Source: Deferribacteraceae bacterium UBA1873
GTDB taxonomy: Bacteria > Chrysiogenota > Deferribacteres > Deferribacterales > Flexistipitaceae
NCBI GenBank assembly: GCA_002338145.1
Contig: DDHP01000072.1
Location: forward strand, 1-21,629
Reading direction: 5' to 3'
DNA: 21,629 nucleotides
Positions 6,752 through 14,397 of the stretch are shown in pieces (within the stretch, counting starts at the first letter, position 1; each line of letters opens with the position of its first letter). The notes below the pieces were generated by a model. The model saw only the letters and a list, made by a program, of their open reading frames with translations. It searched no databases and was not told the origin of the DNA. A program made the position numbers and the translations under genes.

Positions 6752-7972
6752 TTGGTTGAAATTATTTTAGGTATTCTCCTTTTTGTTTTAGTGATTCTTT
6801 TGCTGGTGGGTATGATTGTTCAGGCAAAGAAGCATCTTTTACCTTCAGGAGAATTTGATATTATTGTTAACAATGAAAAGGAAACACCTCTGAAGGCTGC
6901 TGCAGGTGACAAATTGCTTTTTGCTTTGGCAGATAATGATATTTATGTTTCTTCGGCCTGTGGTGGTGGAGGTACATGCGGGCAGTGTAAGGTCAAAGTT
7001 ATTGAAGGTGGAGGCGAAATACTACCCACTGAAAAATCTCATATAAGTGTGAAAGAGGCAAAGGATGGCTTCAGGCTGTCATGTCAACTTTCAGTTAAAA
7101 ATAATATTGCTATAGAATTGCCCCCTGAAGTATTTAATGCGAAGGAATGGCATTGTAAGGTAGTGTCGAATAAAAATGTGGCTACTTTTATAAAAGAACT
7201 TGTTCTGGAATTGCCTGAAGAGATGAATTTTGAAGCTGGTGGATACATTCAGATGAAGGTACCGCCCTACCATGTGAAATTTTCCGACTTTGATATTGAA
7301 GATAAATTTAGAGAAGACTGGGATAAAGCAGGTTTGTGGGAGCTTGAATCCAGGGTTGACGAAGAAATAATGAGAGCCTATTCCATGGCAAATTATCCCC
7401 TTGAAGAAGGAGTTATTAAACTTAATGTCAGAATAGCCACACCCCCTTTGAATGACAAATCGATTCCTCCTGGCAAGGCTTCGTCTTACATCTTTAGCCT
7501 TAAGCCTGGAGATGAAGTCCAGGTAGTGGGACCTTTCGGTGAATTTAAGGCTTCGGATACCGATGCTGAAATGGTTTTTATCGGTGGTGGTGCAGGAATG
7601 GCACCTTTAAGATCTATAATTTTTGATCAGCTCTTAAGGCTTAAAACAAATAGGAAAATCAGTTTTTGGTACGGTGCAAGAAGCAAAAGAGAGATTTTTT
7701 ATAAGGAAGACTTTGATAATTTGCAAGAGAAATATGAAAACTTTAGTTGGAATATTGCACTGTCAGATCCTCTTGATGAGGATAACTGGAGCGGTTACAC
7801 CGGCTTTATTCACAAGGTTGTGTATGAAAATTATTTAAAAGACCATCCTGCTCCGGAAGATGTGGAATATTATTTATGCGGACCGCCGATGATGCTCAAG
7901 TCTGTTTTGGAGACATTGGATAATTTGGGTGTGGAAGAGGAAAATATTAGATTCGATGATTTTGGTGGATGA
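6752..7972 (+). CDS. nqrF: Na+-translocating NADH:quinone reductase subunit F
   Basis: NqrF is the NADH-oxidising entry subunit, with one N-terminal membrane helix (residues 2-23). It has a ferredoxin-type [2Fe-2S] domain with Cys70, Cys76, Cys79 and Cys111. A ferredoxin-reductase module follows: RAYSMAN (208-214) for FAD, GGGAGMAPLRS (278-288) for NADH, YLCGPPMM (374-381) and a C-terminal FDDFGG. At 406 residues it is full length. The start is TTG: aagggg (6739-6744) lies seven bases before it, and the first in-frame ATG falls at the end of the membrane helix. The stop overlaps the start of the next small gene. Confidence 0.96.
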   Translation: MVEIILGILLFVLVILLLVGMIVQAKKHLLPSGEFDIIVNNEKETPLKAAAGDKLLFALADNDIYVSSACGGGGTCGQCKVKVIEGGGEILPTEKSHISVKEAKDGFRLSCQLSVKNNIAIELPPEVFNAKEWHCKVVSNKNVATFIKELVLELPEEMNFEAGGYIQMKVPPYHVKFSDFDIEDKFREDWDKAGLWELESRVDEEIMRAYSMANYPLEEGVIKLNVRIATPPLNDKSIPPGKASSYIFSLKPGDEVQVVGPFGEFKASDTDAEMVFIGGGAGMAPLRSIIFDQLLRLKTNRKISFWYGARSKREIFYKEDFDNLQEKYENFSWNIALSDPLDEDNWSGYTGFIHKVVYENYLKDHPAPEDVEYYLCGPPMMLKSVLETLDNLGVEEENIRFDDFGG

Positions 7973-8139
7973 TGAAGATTATTATATTCTCTGTAATTTC
8001 TGTTTTTATTATTGCGATATTCCAGTTTGTGATTTTTAAAACCCGGAAAAGAAAACATACCTGTGTATGTGCTGCTGAGAATCCCGAAACTGCCTGTGGC
8101 GATAAAGCTACTGGGTGTTGTCAGTATAATGTCAGGTGA
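7969..8139 (+). CDS. Small cysteine-rich membrane-anchored protein, NqrM-like candidate
   Basis: This is a 56-residue frame (55 if the second ATG, 7972, is used) overlapping the nqrF stop as ATGA. Numbered from the second ATG, residues 2-22 form one hydrophobic helix, KTRKRKH is a positive-inside stop-transfer patch, and the short tail carries five cysteines: C31, C33, C42, C49 and C50. NqrM (DUF539), needed to insert iron into the NqrD/NqrE cluster, has the same architecture, with one N-terminal helix and a short tail with four cysteines including a CxC. It is also encoded in nqr loci. The primary sequence is not clearly homologous and lacks the CGGL signature as I remember it. I therefore call it a positional and architectural counterpart, perhaps a distant NqrM or an independent iron or redox helper of the complex. 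Confidence 0.6.
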   Translation: MMKIIIFSVISVFIIAIFQFVIFKTRKRKHTCVCAAENPETACGDKATGCCQYNVR

Positions 8140-8203
8140 GATTTTTGATATTCTAAATAGACATGGTTTACTGTTATTCAAAGGCCTTATCTTTTTATCA
8201 CTT

Positions 8204-8860
8204 TCAGGTATATTTTTTGAATATGTTTTTGATTTTATTTTTAAAACTTTTGGGGTTAACCTCATCGAGCTGAGCATTCACTAAGTTACTGTCGTAACCC
8301 ATTTGCTTTGCTTTCTGAAAATATGTTGAAGCTATTTCATTAAAACCTGCCTTTTTATATATTAAGCCCATAATATAAAAATTTTCGCTGTAATAGTATT
8401 CAATCTTAATCAATTTCATGCAGTATTCTTTGGCTTCATGGAGTCTGCGGTCTTTTGTGAGCAAACATTTGACTATAAGCCTGAGGTATTCGGGGACATT
8501 TTCATCCTGCCTGTACGCACTAAGAGAGGCATCAAGAGCGTTGTTTATATCTCCCTGTTTGTAAAAGATAAGAGCTTTATTATATAGTATTCTGGCTAAC
8601 TTTATGGTTGGCATTTCATAGTTTTCAGAAGTACTTACGGTACCTTGACCTTCGGCATGACTAATTAATTCGTTGTAAGCTTCAGATATTAATTTGAATT
8701 TTTCTTCTGCTGCGTTATATTCTTCTTTTGAGAAATTTATAAATTTATCAGGATGATACATTTTTGAGAGTTCGAGGTATTTACGACGTATTTCATCCAC
8801 AGTTGATTCTTTCGTTAATCCCAGTAAATCATAAAAGTAATTTATTTTTGAATTACCCAT
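8204..8860 (-). CDS. J-domain protein with TPR-like C-terminus
   Basis: This is a 218-residue cytoplasmic protein. Residues 7-68 are a J domain (YDLLGLTKESTVDEIRRKY, HPD at 36-38, then FKLISEAYNEL), which would stimulate a DnaK ATPase. Residues about 88-190 are helical with TPR-like pairs: ARILYNKALIFYKQGDINNAL, then FYIMGLIYKKAGFNEIASTYF. A short basic tail follows. There is no Gly/Phe or zinc-finger region, so it is not DnaJ itself but a specialised co-chaperone. A TTG two codons upstream has no usable ribosome site. The ATG at 8860 lies six bases after agaga. It runs convergent to the nqr operon with a 64-bp gap and no clear terminator between them. Confidence 0.85.
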   Translation of the reverse strand: MGNSKINYFYDLLGLTKESTVDEIRRKYLELSKMYHPDKFINFSKEEYNAAEEKFKLISEAYNELISHAEGQGTVSTSENYEMPTIKLARILYNKALIFYKQGDINNALDASLSAYRQDENVPEYLRLIVKCLLTKDRRLHEAKEYCMKLIKIEYYYSENFYIMGLIYKKAGFNEIASTYFQKAKQMGYDSNLVNAQLDEVNPKSFKNKIKNIFKKYT

Positions 8861-8885
8861 AATCAATCTCTAACAATTTTTGAAT

Positions 8886-8914
8886 ATTATAACAAATAAA
8901 AACAATGTTTACAA
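8886..8914 (-). promoter_or_regulatory. Sigma-70-type promoter of the J-domain gene
   Basis: On the minus strand TTGTAA (8909-8914) is followed after 17 bases by a perfect TATAAT (8886-8891). The expected start is near 8879, about 18 bases ahead of the ATG at 8860. The remainder of the divergent gap up to 9029 holds a tgacgtca palindrome (8929-8936) and only a weak promoter candidate for the HD-GYP gene. Confidence 0.6.
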
Positions 8915-9029
8915 ATTAAAATCCGAGGTGACGTCAGAAGCGAATCTTGTTGAATTAGATATATATTTATGTTAATTTTAAAAACAGTACTAAATGTTTA
9001 CTTTATTTCGCAGTTTCGGCGGGTGAAAA

Positions 9030-10436
9030 ATGAATAAGAATATCACAATTTTGGTTGTTGATGACGAAGATTATATAAGAGACAGTGTTAAAATTATCCT
9101 TGAAACCGAAGGTTTTCATGTTATCTGCACTGATAATGGTCATAAAGCTCTTCAGATTATGGATGAGCATTATGTGGATATTGTCCTTTCTGATATAAAG
9201 ATGCCGGAGATGGATGGTATTACGCTTTTAAAAAAAATAAAACAAAAATTTAAAGATGTTGAGGTACTTCTCATTACAGGGTATCCCAGTCTCGACTCTG
9301 CTGTTGAAAGTGTCAAATTAGGCGCTTACGATTATATTACTAAGCCTTTTAAAGTGGATGACCTTGTAAACAAAATCCAAAAAGCTTTGGACAGCAAAAC
9401 GTTAAAAAATCAGGTTGTGAAACTTCAGCAGATTATTTCCATTTACGACTCAAGCAATTTTTTTTCCCAAACGCTTAATCATGATGAAATATTAAACCAA
9501 TTGCAGCGTGTTTTGCAGACGGAACTTAATATTGATGGATTTTATATGAATATATTTACCCGTGGTATTGAAAGTTCCTTTAATTTCTCTAAAAGTTTTA
9601 AAAATTTTTTGGATAATGAGTACAATTTCAAAAAATCACTGATTACATTTAAGGATAGAGACTTTCAAAAGGGCAGATACAATAATGACGGACAGGATTA
9701 TAATTATCTTATTCTGCCTATGTTTTCCAGTAACGGACTTTGGGGGGTATTTGCAGCATATAAAAGGGGAACAAAGACATTCAGAGACATAGATATTAAA
9801 ATTTTGAATATTTATGTTAGTCAGTGTTCATTGGCTATGCAGAATTCCCTTACTTTTGAAGATCTTTCCAAGGGATATATAGAAACAGTGACATCGTTGT
9901 CCAAAGCTGTGGATGCAAAAGATCATTATACCAGAGGACATTCTGAAAATGTAAAAAACTACTCCCTGATGATTGTAGAGGAAATGGGGTTTAACAACGA
10001 ATTTCGGGATATAATGCTCTATGCCGGGCTTCTGCACGATATAGGTAAAATTGGTGTTCCTACAGAAATTATTATTAAACCGGATAAACTGAGTGACTAT
10101 GAGTATGAGGAAATAAAAAAACATTCGATTTATGGAAAGGAAATTCTTGAGCCTATAGAATTTTTGGGCGATGTGCCGTATTATGTGCTTTATCACCATG
10201 AGCAGCTGGATGGCTCCGGTTATCCTTACGGACTTACCAAAGATGAAATTCCGTTAGGTTCCAGGATTTTGCAGGTGGCCGATTCTTTTGATGCAATGAC
10301 AACTGATAGAAGCTACCGCCCTAGAAAGACTATTAAACAGGCTATCGAGGAACTGGACAGGTGCAAAAATACTCAGTTCGATTCTGAAGTGGTCAAGGCA
10401 TTTAAAAGTGCACTTAAAAGGGAGAATATTATATGA
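9030..10436 (+). CDS. Response regulator with HD-GYP domain (cyclic-di-GMP phosphodiesterase)
   Basis: This is a 468-residue signalling protein. Residues 5-118 form a receiver domain with acidic D11/D12, phospho-acceptor D55 (LSDIKMPEMDG), T83 and K105. Residues about 135-275 look like a GAF-type sensor module. Residues 283-468 are an HD-GYP domain with H304, HD at 336-337 (LHDIGK), H365, H389/H390 (YHHEQLDG), GYP at 397-399 and D418. The metal ligands and the GYP loop appear intact, so hydrolysis of cyclic-di-GMP under phosphorelay control is expected. No histidine kinase gene is adjacent. The start follows gggtga, and the end overlaps mqnE by four bases (ATGA), so the two are cotranscribed. 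Confidence 0.92.
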   Translation: MNKNITILVVDDEDYIRDSVKIILETEGFHVICTDNGHKALQIMDEHYVDIVLSDIKMPEMDGITLLKKIKQKFKDVEVLLITGYPSLDSAVESVKLGAYDYITKPFKVDDLVNKIQKALDSKTLKNQVVKLQQIISIYDSSNFFSQTLNHDEILNQLQRVLQTELNIDGFYMNIFTRGIESSFNFSKSFKNFLDNEYNFKKSLITFKDRDFQKGRYNNDGQDYNYLILPMFSSNGLWGVFAAYKRGTKTFRDIDIKILNIYVSQCSLAMQNSLTFEDLSKGYIETVTSLSKAVDAKDHYTRGHSENVKNYSLMIVEEMGFNNEFRDIMLYAGLLHDIGKIGVPTEIIIKPDKLSDYEYEEIKKHSIYGKEILEPIEFLGDVPYYVLYHHEQLDGSGYPYGLTKDEIPLGSRILQVADSFDAMTTDRSYRPRKTIKQAIEELDRCKNTQFDSEVVKAFKSALKRENII

Positions 10437-11440
10437 ATACACTTTTCGATAAAAATCTTTTTGATCTGGCAGAAGAGGCGCTTAACATAAAAAAACAATG
10501 GTTTAGCAATGATGTTTTTTTTATCAGAAACATTCATGTCAACTATACAGACATATGTGTGAGCCACTGTAAATTTTGCGCTTTTGCAAAGAATGAAGAT
10601 GATGAAGATGCTTATATTATGAATATTGGCAGTATGTTGGATTATATAAAAACATATGGAAAAGAAGCCCGGGAAATACATATTGTGGGAGGACTTCATC
10701 CCTCGAAACCTTTTGATTTTTATCTGGATATGATTAGTAGCTTAAAATATGAATTTCCCGACAAAACAATTAAGGCTTTTAGTGCTGTGGAAATTGATTA
10801 TTTTGGAAAGCTTGCTTCATTATCCACTGAAAAAGTCCTTCTTAAACTTAAGGAGGCTGGTCTTGAAATGCTACCTGGCGGAGGAGCTGAAATTTTTGCG
10901 CCACGAGTCAGGTCGAAAATCTGCCCGGAAAAGATTTCCGGAGAGAGATGGCTGGAAATCATGGAGATTGCCCATAAAAACGGAATACGCTCTAATGCTA
11001 CCATGCTTTTCGGGCATCTGGAAACTTACAGTGACCGCATTAACCATCTCAAAGCAATAAAAAAGCTTCAGGATGAAACCGGTGGGTTTGAAGCTTTTAT
11101 CCCACTTGAATTTCAACCGGAAAATACTTTCTTATCCGACAGATTCCCGCCTACCGGTGTTGATGACCTTAAAACTATAGCCGTATCCAGAATTGTTCTT
11201 GATAATATCCCTCACATTAAAGCGTACTGGGTGATGCTTGGGGTTAAGATGGCTCAGGTTGCACTTTTCTTTGGTGCCGATGATTTGGACGGTACGATTG
11301 TTAAGGAAAATATTGCATACGCTGCCGGGGAAAAGAGTGGGAGATCGTTGACTCTGGATTCTCTTGTTAATCTGATTAAGGATGCCGGTTTTGCTCCGGT
11401 GGAAAGGGATGCTTTTTACAATGAAATCAAAAGATATTAA
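10433..11440 (+). CDS. mqnE: Aminofutalosine synthase MqnE (radical SAM)
   Basis: MqnE joins 3-[(1-carboxyvinyl)oxy]benzoate to SAM to make aminofutalosine in the futalosine route to menaquinone. The 335-residue protein has the radical-SAM triad Cys42/Cys46/Cys49 (ICVSHCKFCAF) for a [4Fe-4S] cluster, then IVGGLHPSKPFDFY. It also has PGGGAEIFAPRVR, KICPEKISGERWLEI, NATMLFGHLET and FIPLEFQPENT. The GGGAEIF and PENT elements favour MqnE over the related cyclase MqnC and over CofH. It overlaps the HD-GYP gene by four bases. The other mqn genes are not in the window. The product would feed quinone to respiratory enzymes such as Na+-NQR. Confidence 0.88.
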   Translation: MNTLFDKNLFDLAEEALNIKKQWFSNDVFFIRNIHVNYTDICVSHCKFCAFAKNEDDEDAYIMNIGSMLDYIKTYGKEAREIHIVGGLHPSKPFDFYLDMISSLKYEFPDKTIKAFSAVEIDYFGKLASLSTEKVLLKLKEAGLEMLPGGGAEIFAPRVRSKICPEKISGERWLEIMEIAHKNGIRSNATMLFGHLETYSDRINHLKAIKKLQDETGGFEAFIPLEFQPENTFLSDRFPPTGVDDLKTIAVSRIVLDNIPHIKAYWVMLGVKMAQVALFFGADDLDGTIVKENIAYAAGEKSGRSLTLDSLVNLIKDAGFAPVERDAFYNEIKRY

Positions 11441-12272
11441 CAAGTTTATTTTTATTAACCCTTCACCCAATTTGTATAAAATTTCACGTTTTGTTAAATC
11501 CTTTGGCAAAGAAGTTGATTATATTTACACAAGAGATTTTTTGAATTTAAATTCGGAGAAAATTTTTTACATGACACCACGGGATTTCCGGAAATTTGAT
11601 TTGACGATGCTTGAAAAAAATTATGATGATAAAGGAATATATTCGTACAAAAAAAATTTTTTTCGGAATAAGTATGTAAAAAAATGTGTGGAGGAGCTTG
11701 AACATAATGATTCGTATATGAGTTGTGCAAATTATGTGGATTTTCAGATTATAAACAGGCAAAGGATAATGGAATACTTCACTAATACTGAGAGTACAAA
11801 TTTTATAGATTATACTTCACTTATAGGAGGTATTTCAGAGAATGATTACTGTTATATTGCCGCGTGGCTGCCCGATTATATTAAAAACAGAAGCTTGAGC
11901 AAATTTTTCTTATTTGCTTTTGAAACGGATATTGATCTTGAGAAGTGTTTTGGAAGTGACTTCTTTGTTGTTTTTTTCGGAGGTTGCAGGTTTGAAATTG
12001 CTGCCTGGAATGACAGATTGTATATTCTTAGTAATCGTAATGAAAATGTACTGGAAAAATTAAGAAACAAATTTACATTTATGAATAAGTTTAAGTTTAA
12101 AAAAGTTTTGGAAAAGACTATTACAAAAAATTGTAATCCATGGTTTGTAAAAGGTGAGAAAAGGAATCTTATTATCGTTAATGATTACAGTTTTTTTAAT
12201 TTATCCGTTAAATTACCTGAGGATTGGTATACCGGTGCCGGGAGGTATTTATGTACAGAGATGCAGCTGTAA
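11421..12272 (+). CDS. Unrecognised protein between mqnE and a MEMO1-family gene
   Basis: I do not recognise this 283-residue protein. It is rich in Lys, Asn, Phe and Tyr, has no signal peptide or clear membrane helix, and carries eight cysteines without an obvious metal motif. A hydrophobic strand pair at about 180-203 (FFVVFFGGCRFEIAAWNDRLYIL) is the most structured-looking part. The start was set at the ATG inside the last codons of mqnE (20-base overlap), because the N-terminus KFIFINPSP follows directly and an aaaggga site lies about 11 bases upstream. An earlier in-frame start would translate shadow sequence of mqnE. It overlaps the MEMO-family gene by 22 bases, so it is a genuine operon member. 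Its composition is more AT-rich than its neighbours, which fits a fast-evolving lineage-specific gene. Confidence 0.75.
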   Translation: MKSKDINKFIFINPSPNLYKISRFVKSFGKEVDYIYTRDFLNLNSEKIFYMTPRDFRKFDLTMLEKNYDDKGIYSYKKNFFRNKYVKKCVEELEHNDSYMSCANYVDFQIINRQRIMEYFTNTESTNFIDYTSLIGGISENDYCYIAAWLPDYIKNRSLSKFFLFAFETDIDLEKCFGSDFFVVFFGGCRFEIAAWNDRLYILSNRNENVLEKLRNKFTFMNKFKFKKVLEKTITKNCNPWFVKGEKRNLIIVNDYSFFNLSVKLPEDWYTGAGRYLCTEMQL

Positions 12273-13045
12273 AAGGGATGTTTTATCCCAGTGATCCTGA
12301 TGAAATCAAAAGATTTGTGGAGAGTTACAAAGTTAACAATGATGCTAATGAGGCAGCTAAAATGGTAATTTTGCCCCATGCTGGGTATGTGTTTTCGGGA
12401 GCTACAGCTGTAAAGACATTATCGGAGATACGTTTACCTGAAAATATTATTTTGATGGGACCGAATCATACAGGAATTGGCAAAAATGTTGCCGTGTATC
12501 CTTCCGGAAAATGGGAAACACCTTTCGGTGATGTGGCTATAAATGATGAGTTGTCCGCCAGGTTTATTGAGCAGGGATTTGAAAGCGATAAAACCGCCCA
12601 TGCAAGGGAACATTCCCTTGAGGTTCAGATGCCTCTGCTGAAATATTTCAGGGAAGATGTCAACGTTGTGCCAATTACTTTTAAAATGATAGATTACGAG
12701 GCCTGCAAATATGCTGCCAGAGTTATTTTTGAAACTATTAAGGACAGGGATGATATTTTACTGTTAATCAGTTCGGACTTTAATCATTTTGAAAATCTTG
12801 ATGTTACCAATGATAAAGATTCCGCTGCAATTAGCAAAATTATGGAGATGGAACCCGAGGGTTTGCTGGAGGTTGTTATAAAAAAAGATATCTCAATGTG
12901 CGGTGTGATTCCAGCCGTTGTTGGAATGCTTGTTGTAAAAAAGCTTGGTTTTTCCAATGTCAGACTAGTGGAACATACCACAAGCGCAGAAGCCAGCGGG
13001 GATACATCAAAAGTAGTTGGTTATGCAGGTATCATTATAAGTTAA
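12251..13045 (+). CDS. amrB: MEMO1-family protein (AmmeMemoRadiSam system protein B)
   Basis: This is a 264-residue protein of the MEMO1/AmmeMemoRadiSam-B family, related in fold to extradiol dioxygenases. Family marks are GMFYPSDPDEI (9-19), LPHAGYVFSG (41-50, His43), GPNHTG (70-75, His73), EHSLEVQMPLL (120-130, His121), SSDFNHF (174-180) and CGVIPAVVG (217-225, Cys217). His43, His73 and Cys217 probably match the metal-binding His/His/Cys of human MEMO1. The usual radical-SAM and AMMECR1 partners are not in the window. An upstream GTG would extend it by nine residues, but ggaggt (12241-12246) four bases before the ATG at 12251 fixes the start. The biochemical role in bacteria is not established, so the gene symbol is family-level. 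Confidence 0.85.
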   Translation: MYRDAAVKGMFYPSDPDEIKRFVESYKVNNDANEAAKMVILPHAGYVFSGATAVKTLSEIRLPENIILMGPNHTGIGKNVAVYPSGKWETPFGDVAINDELSARFIEQGFESDKTAHAREHSLEVQMPLLKYFREDVNVVPITFKMIDYEACKYAARVIFETIKDRDDILLLISSDFNHFENLDVTNDKDSAAISKIMEMEPEGLLEVVIKKDISMCGVIPAVVGMLVVKKLGFSNVRLVEHTTSAEASGDTSKVVGYAGIIIS

Positions 13046-13108
13046 ATGCCAAGGCAACATCGAAGCTGATATTTAACTTTGAACGTTGAACTAAGAGAAG
13101 GAGGAGCT

Positions 13109-13972
13109 ATGGGAGTAAAAAAAGCAGTGTTACCTGTGGCCGGTTTTGGCACAAGGATGCTTCCTGCTACAAAATCTGTTGCGAAAGAAATGATAAACCT
13201 TGTTGACAGACCTTTGATACATTATGCCGTGGAAGAAGCTGTCCTTGCAGGGATTGAGCAGATTATATTTGTGACAAGTGCTGGTAAAAGCGAGATAGAA
13301 AACTATTTTGACAGAAGCGCTGCACTGGAATATGCATTGGAAAGCAGCGGTAAAAAAGATTTATTGGAAATGGTGAAAAATATATCAAAAATGTGTGAGT
13401 TTGTCTCAGTACGACAAAAACAGCAGAAAGGTTTGGGGCATGCCGTTTATTGTGCAAAGGATGTTGTCGGTGATGAACCATTTGCTGTTATTTTACCTGA
13501 TGATATTATGATATACGATAAGCCTGTGATTGGGCAGTTAATGGAAAAATATGAAGAAAAGCAATCTCCGGTGGTTGCTCTCACAAAAGTTCCTCCGGAA
13601 GATACCCATAAGTACGGCATTATTGAGATTGATGCCAAAGAGAATGAAAGATTCTACAAGCTTAAAAATATGATTGAAAAACCCAAAAATAATCCACCTT
13701 CGGATATGGCTATTATCGGCAGATATGTTTTGGACAAAAAGATACTCGATGCTATTGAAAAAACTGATTCAGGAGCGCTGGGGGAAATCCAGCTTACTGA
13801 TGCAATAAATGCTGTGGCTATGCAGGATGCTGTTTATGGTTTTGAATATGAAGGGCGTAGATTTGATTGTGGGAATAAAGTCGGATATCTGGAGGCAACT
13901 GTGCATTTTGCACTGCAAAGGGATGATATATGTGGAGATTTCAAAAAAATACTGAAATCTGTAAAACTGTAA
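13109..13972 (+). CDS. galU: UTP-glucose-1-phosphate uridylyltransferase
   Basis: GalU makes UDP-glucose from UTP and glucose-1-phosphate for lipopolysaccharide, exopolysaccharide and sugar interconversion. The 287-residue enzyme has the nucleotide-binding signature PVAGFGTRMLPATKS (9-23) with KEM. It also has a QKGLGHAV loop (106-113), LPDDIM (129-134), KYGIIE (168-173) and a C-terminal GRRFDCGNKVGYLEAT (249-264). Upstream TTG starts exist, but a strong aaggagg (13098-13104) four bases before the ATG at 13109 decides the start. It follows the MEMO-family gene after a 63-base gap, which shows no terminator, and precedes the Hsp20 gene by eight bases. Confidence 0.94.
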   Translation: MGVKKAVLPVAGFGTRMLPATKSVAKEMINLVDRPLIHYAVEEAVLAGIEQIIFVTSAGKSEIENYFDRSAALEYALESSGKKDLLEMVKNISKMCEFVSVRQKQQKGLGHAVYCAKDVVGDEPFAVILPDDIMIYDKPVIGQLMEKYEEKQSPVVALTKVPPEDTHKYGIIEIDAKENERFYKLKNMIEKPKNNPPSDMAIIGRYVLDKKILDAIEKTDSGALGEIQLTDAINAVAMQDAVYGFEYEGRRFDCGNKVGYLEATVHFALQRDDICGDFKKILKSVKL

Positions 13973-13980
13973 GGTGAAAA

Positions 13981-14397
13981 ATGAGTGACCTTGATCCTTT
14001 GGACAAAATTATATTGGTGCACGGTTTTATCAGAGACAATATTGATAATTTTTTGGATTACACGGGTAAGATGAAAAGGAGTATTAATGAAACAACCATT
14101 CCTTTAACTGATCTTGTTGTTTCAAGTGAAAATATCGAAATTTTTGCCGAACTCCCCGGAGTTAAGTTGGAGGACTTTAATGTAGTTATGTACGATGGGT
14201 ATATTATTATCGAGGGTTATAAAAGAGATGACAAACCAGATAAAAAAGGTACTTTTCACAGGATGGAGAGAACATTTACTCCGTTCAGACGGATAGTGAA
14301 GCTGCCTTATGAAGTGGAGGAAAAAAATATTACAGCCAATCTGAAAGATGGTGTTCTGATTATAAAAATAAAAAGAAAGGAAACGGAGGAGAAATAG
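13981..14397 (+). CDS. Hsp20/alpha-crystallin family small heat-shock protein
   Basis: This is a 138-residue ATP-independent holdase chaperone. The alpha-crystallin domain spans about residues 39-132: PLTDLVVSSENIEIFAELPGV, then a strand set with GYIIIEGYKR, ERTFTPFRRIVKLP, and the closing AnLKDGVLIIKIKRK containing the conserved GVL. The N-terminal arm is short, and the I-x-I/V tail motif is not obvious. It is sandwiched eight bases after galU and overlaps the lon start (TAGTG), so it should be made together with Lon. That is a chaperone and protease pair handling damaged protein. No CIRCE or other heat-shock operator is visible directly upstream. Confidence 0.92.
   Translation: MSDLDPLDKIILVHGFIRDNIDNFLDYTGKMKRSINETTIPLTDLVVSSENIEIFAELPGVKLEDFNVVMYDGYIIIEGYKRDDKPDKKGTFHRMERTFTPFRRIVKLPYEVEEKNITANLKDGVLIIKIKRKETEEK

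Noticed and set aside
8140..8203. Shared terminator between the nqr operon and the convergent J-domain gene
   Set aside because: Only a short aaggcctt palindrome before a modest T-run is present (about 8180-8197). No stable stem with a T-tract could be drawn.
8063..8284. 73-codon hydrophobic frame on the plus strand after nqrF
   Set aside because: It overlaps the cysteine-rich mini-gene in another frame and the antisense of the J-domain gene, and has no Shine-Dalgarno. The hydrophobic stretch is explained by the antisense of a Lys-rich tail.
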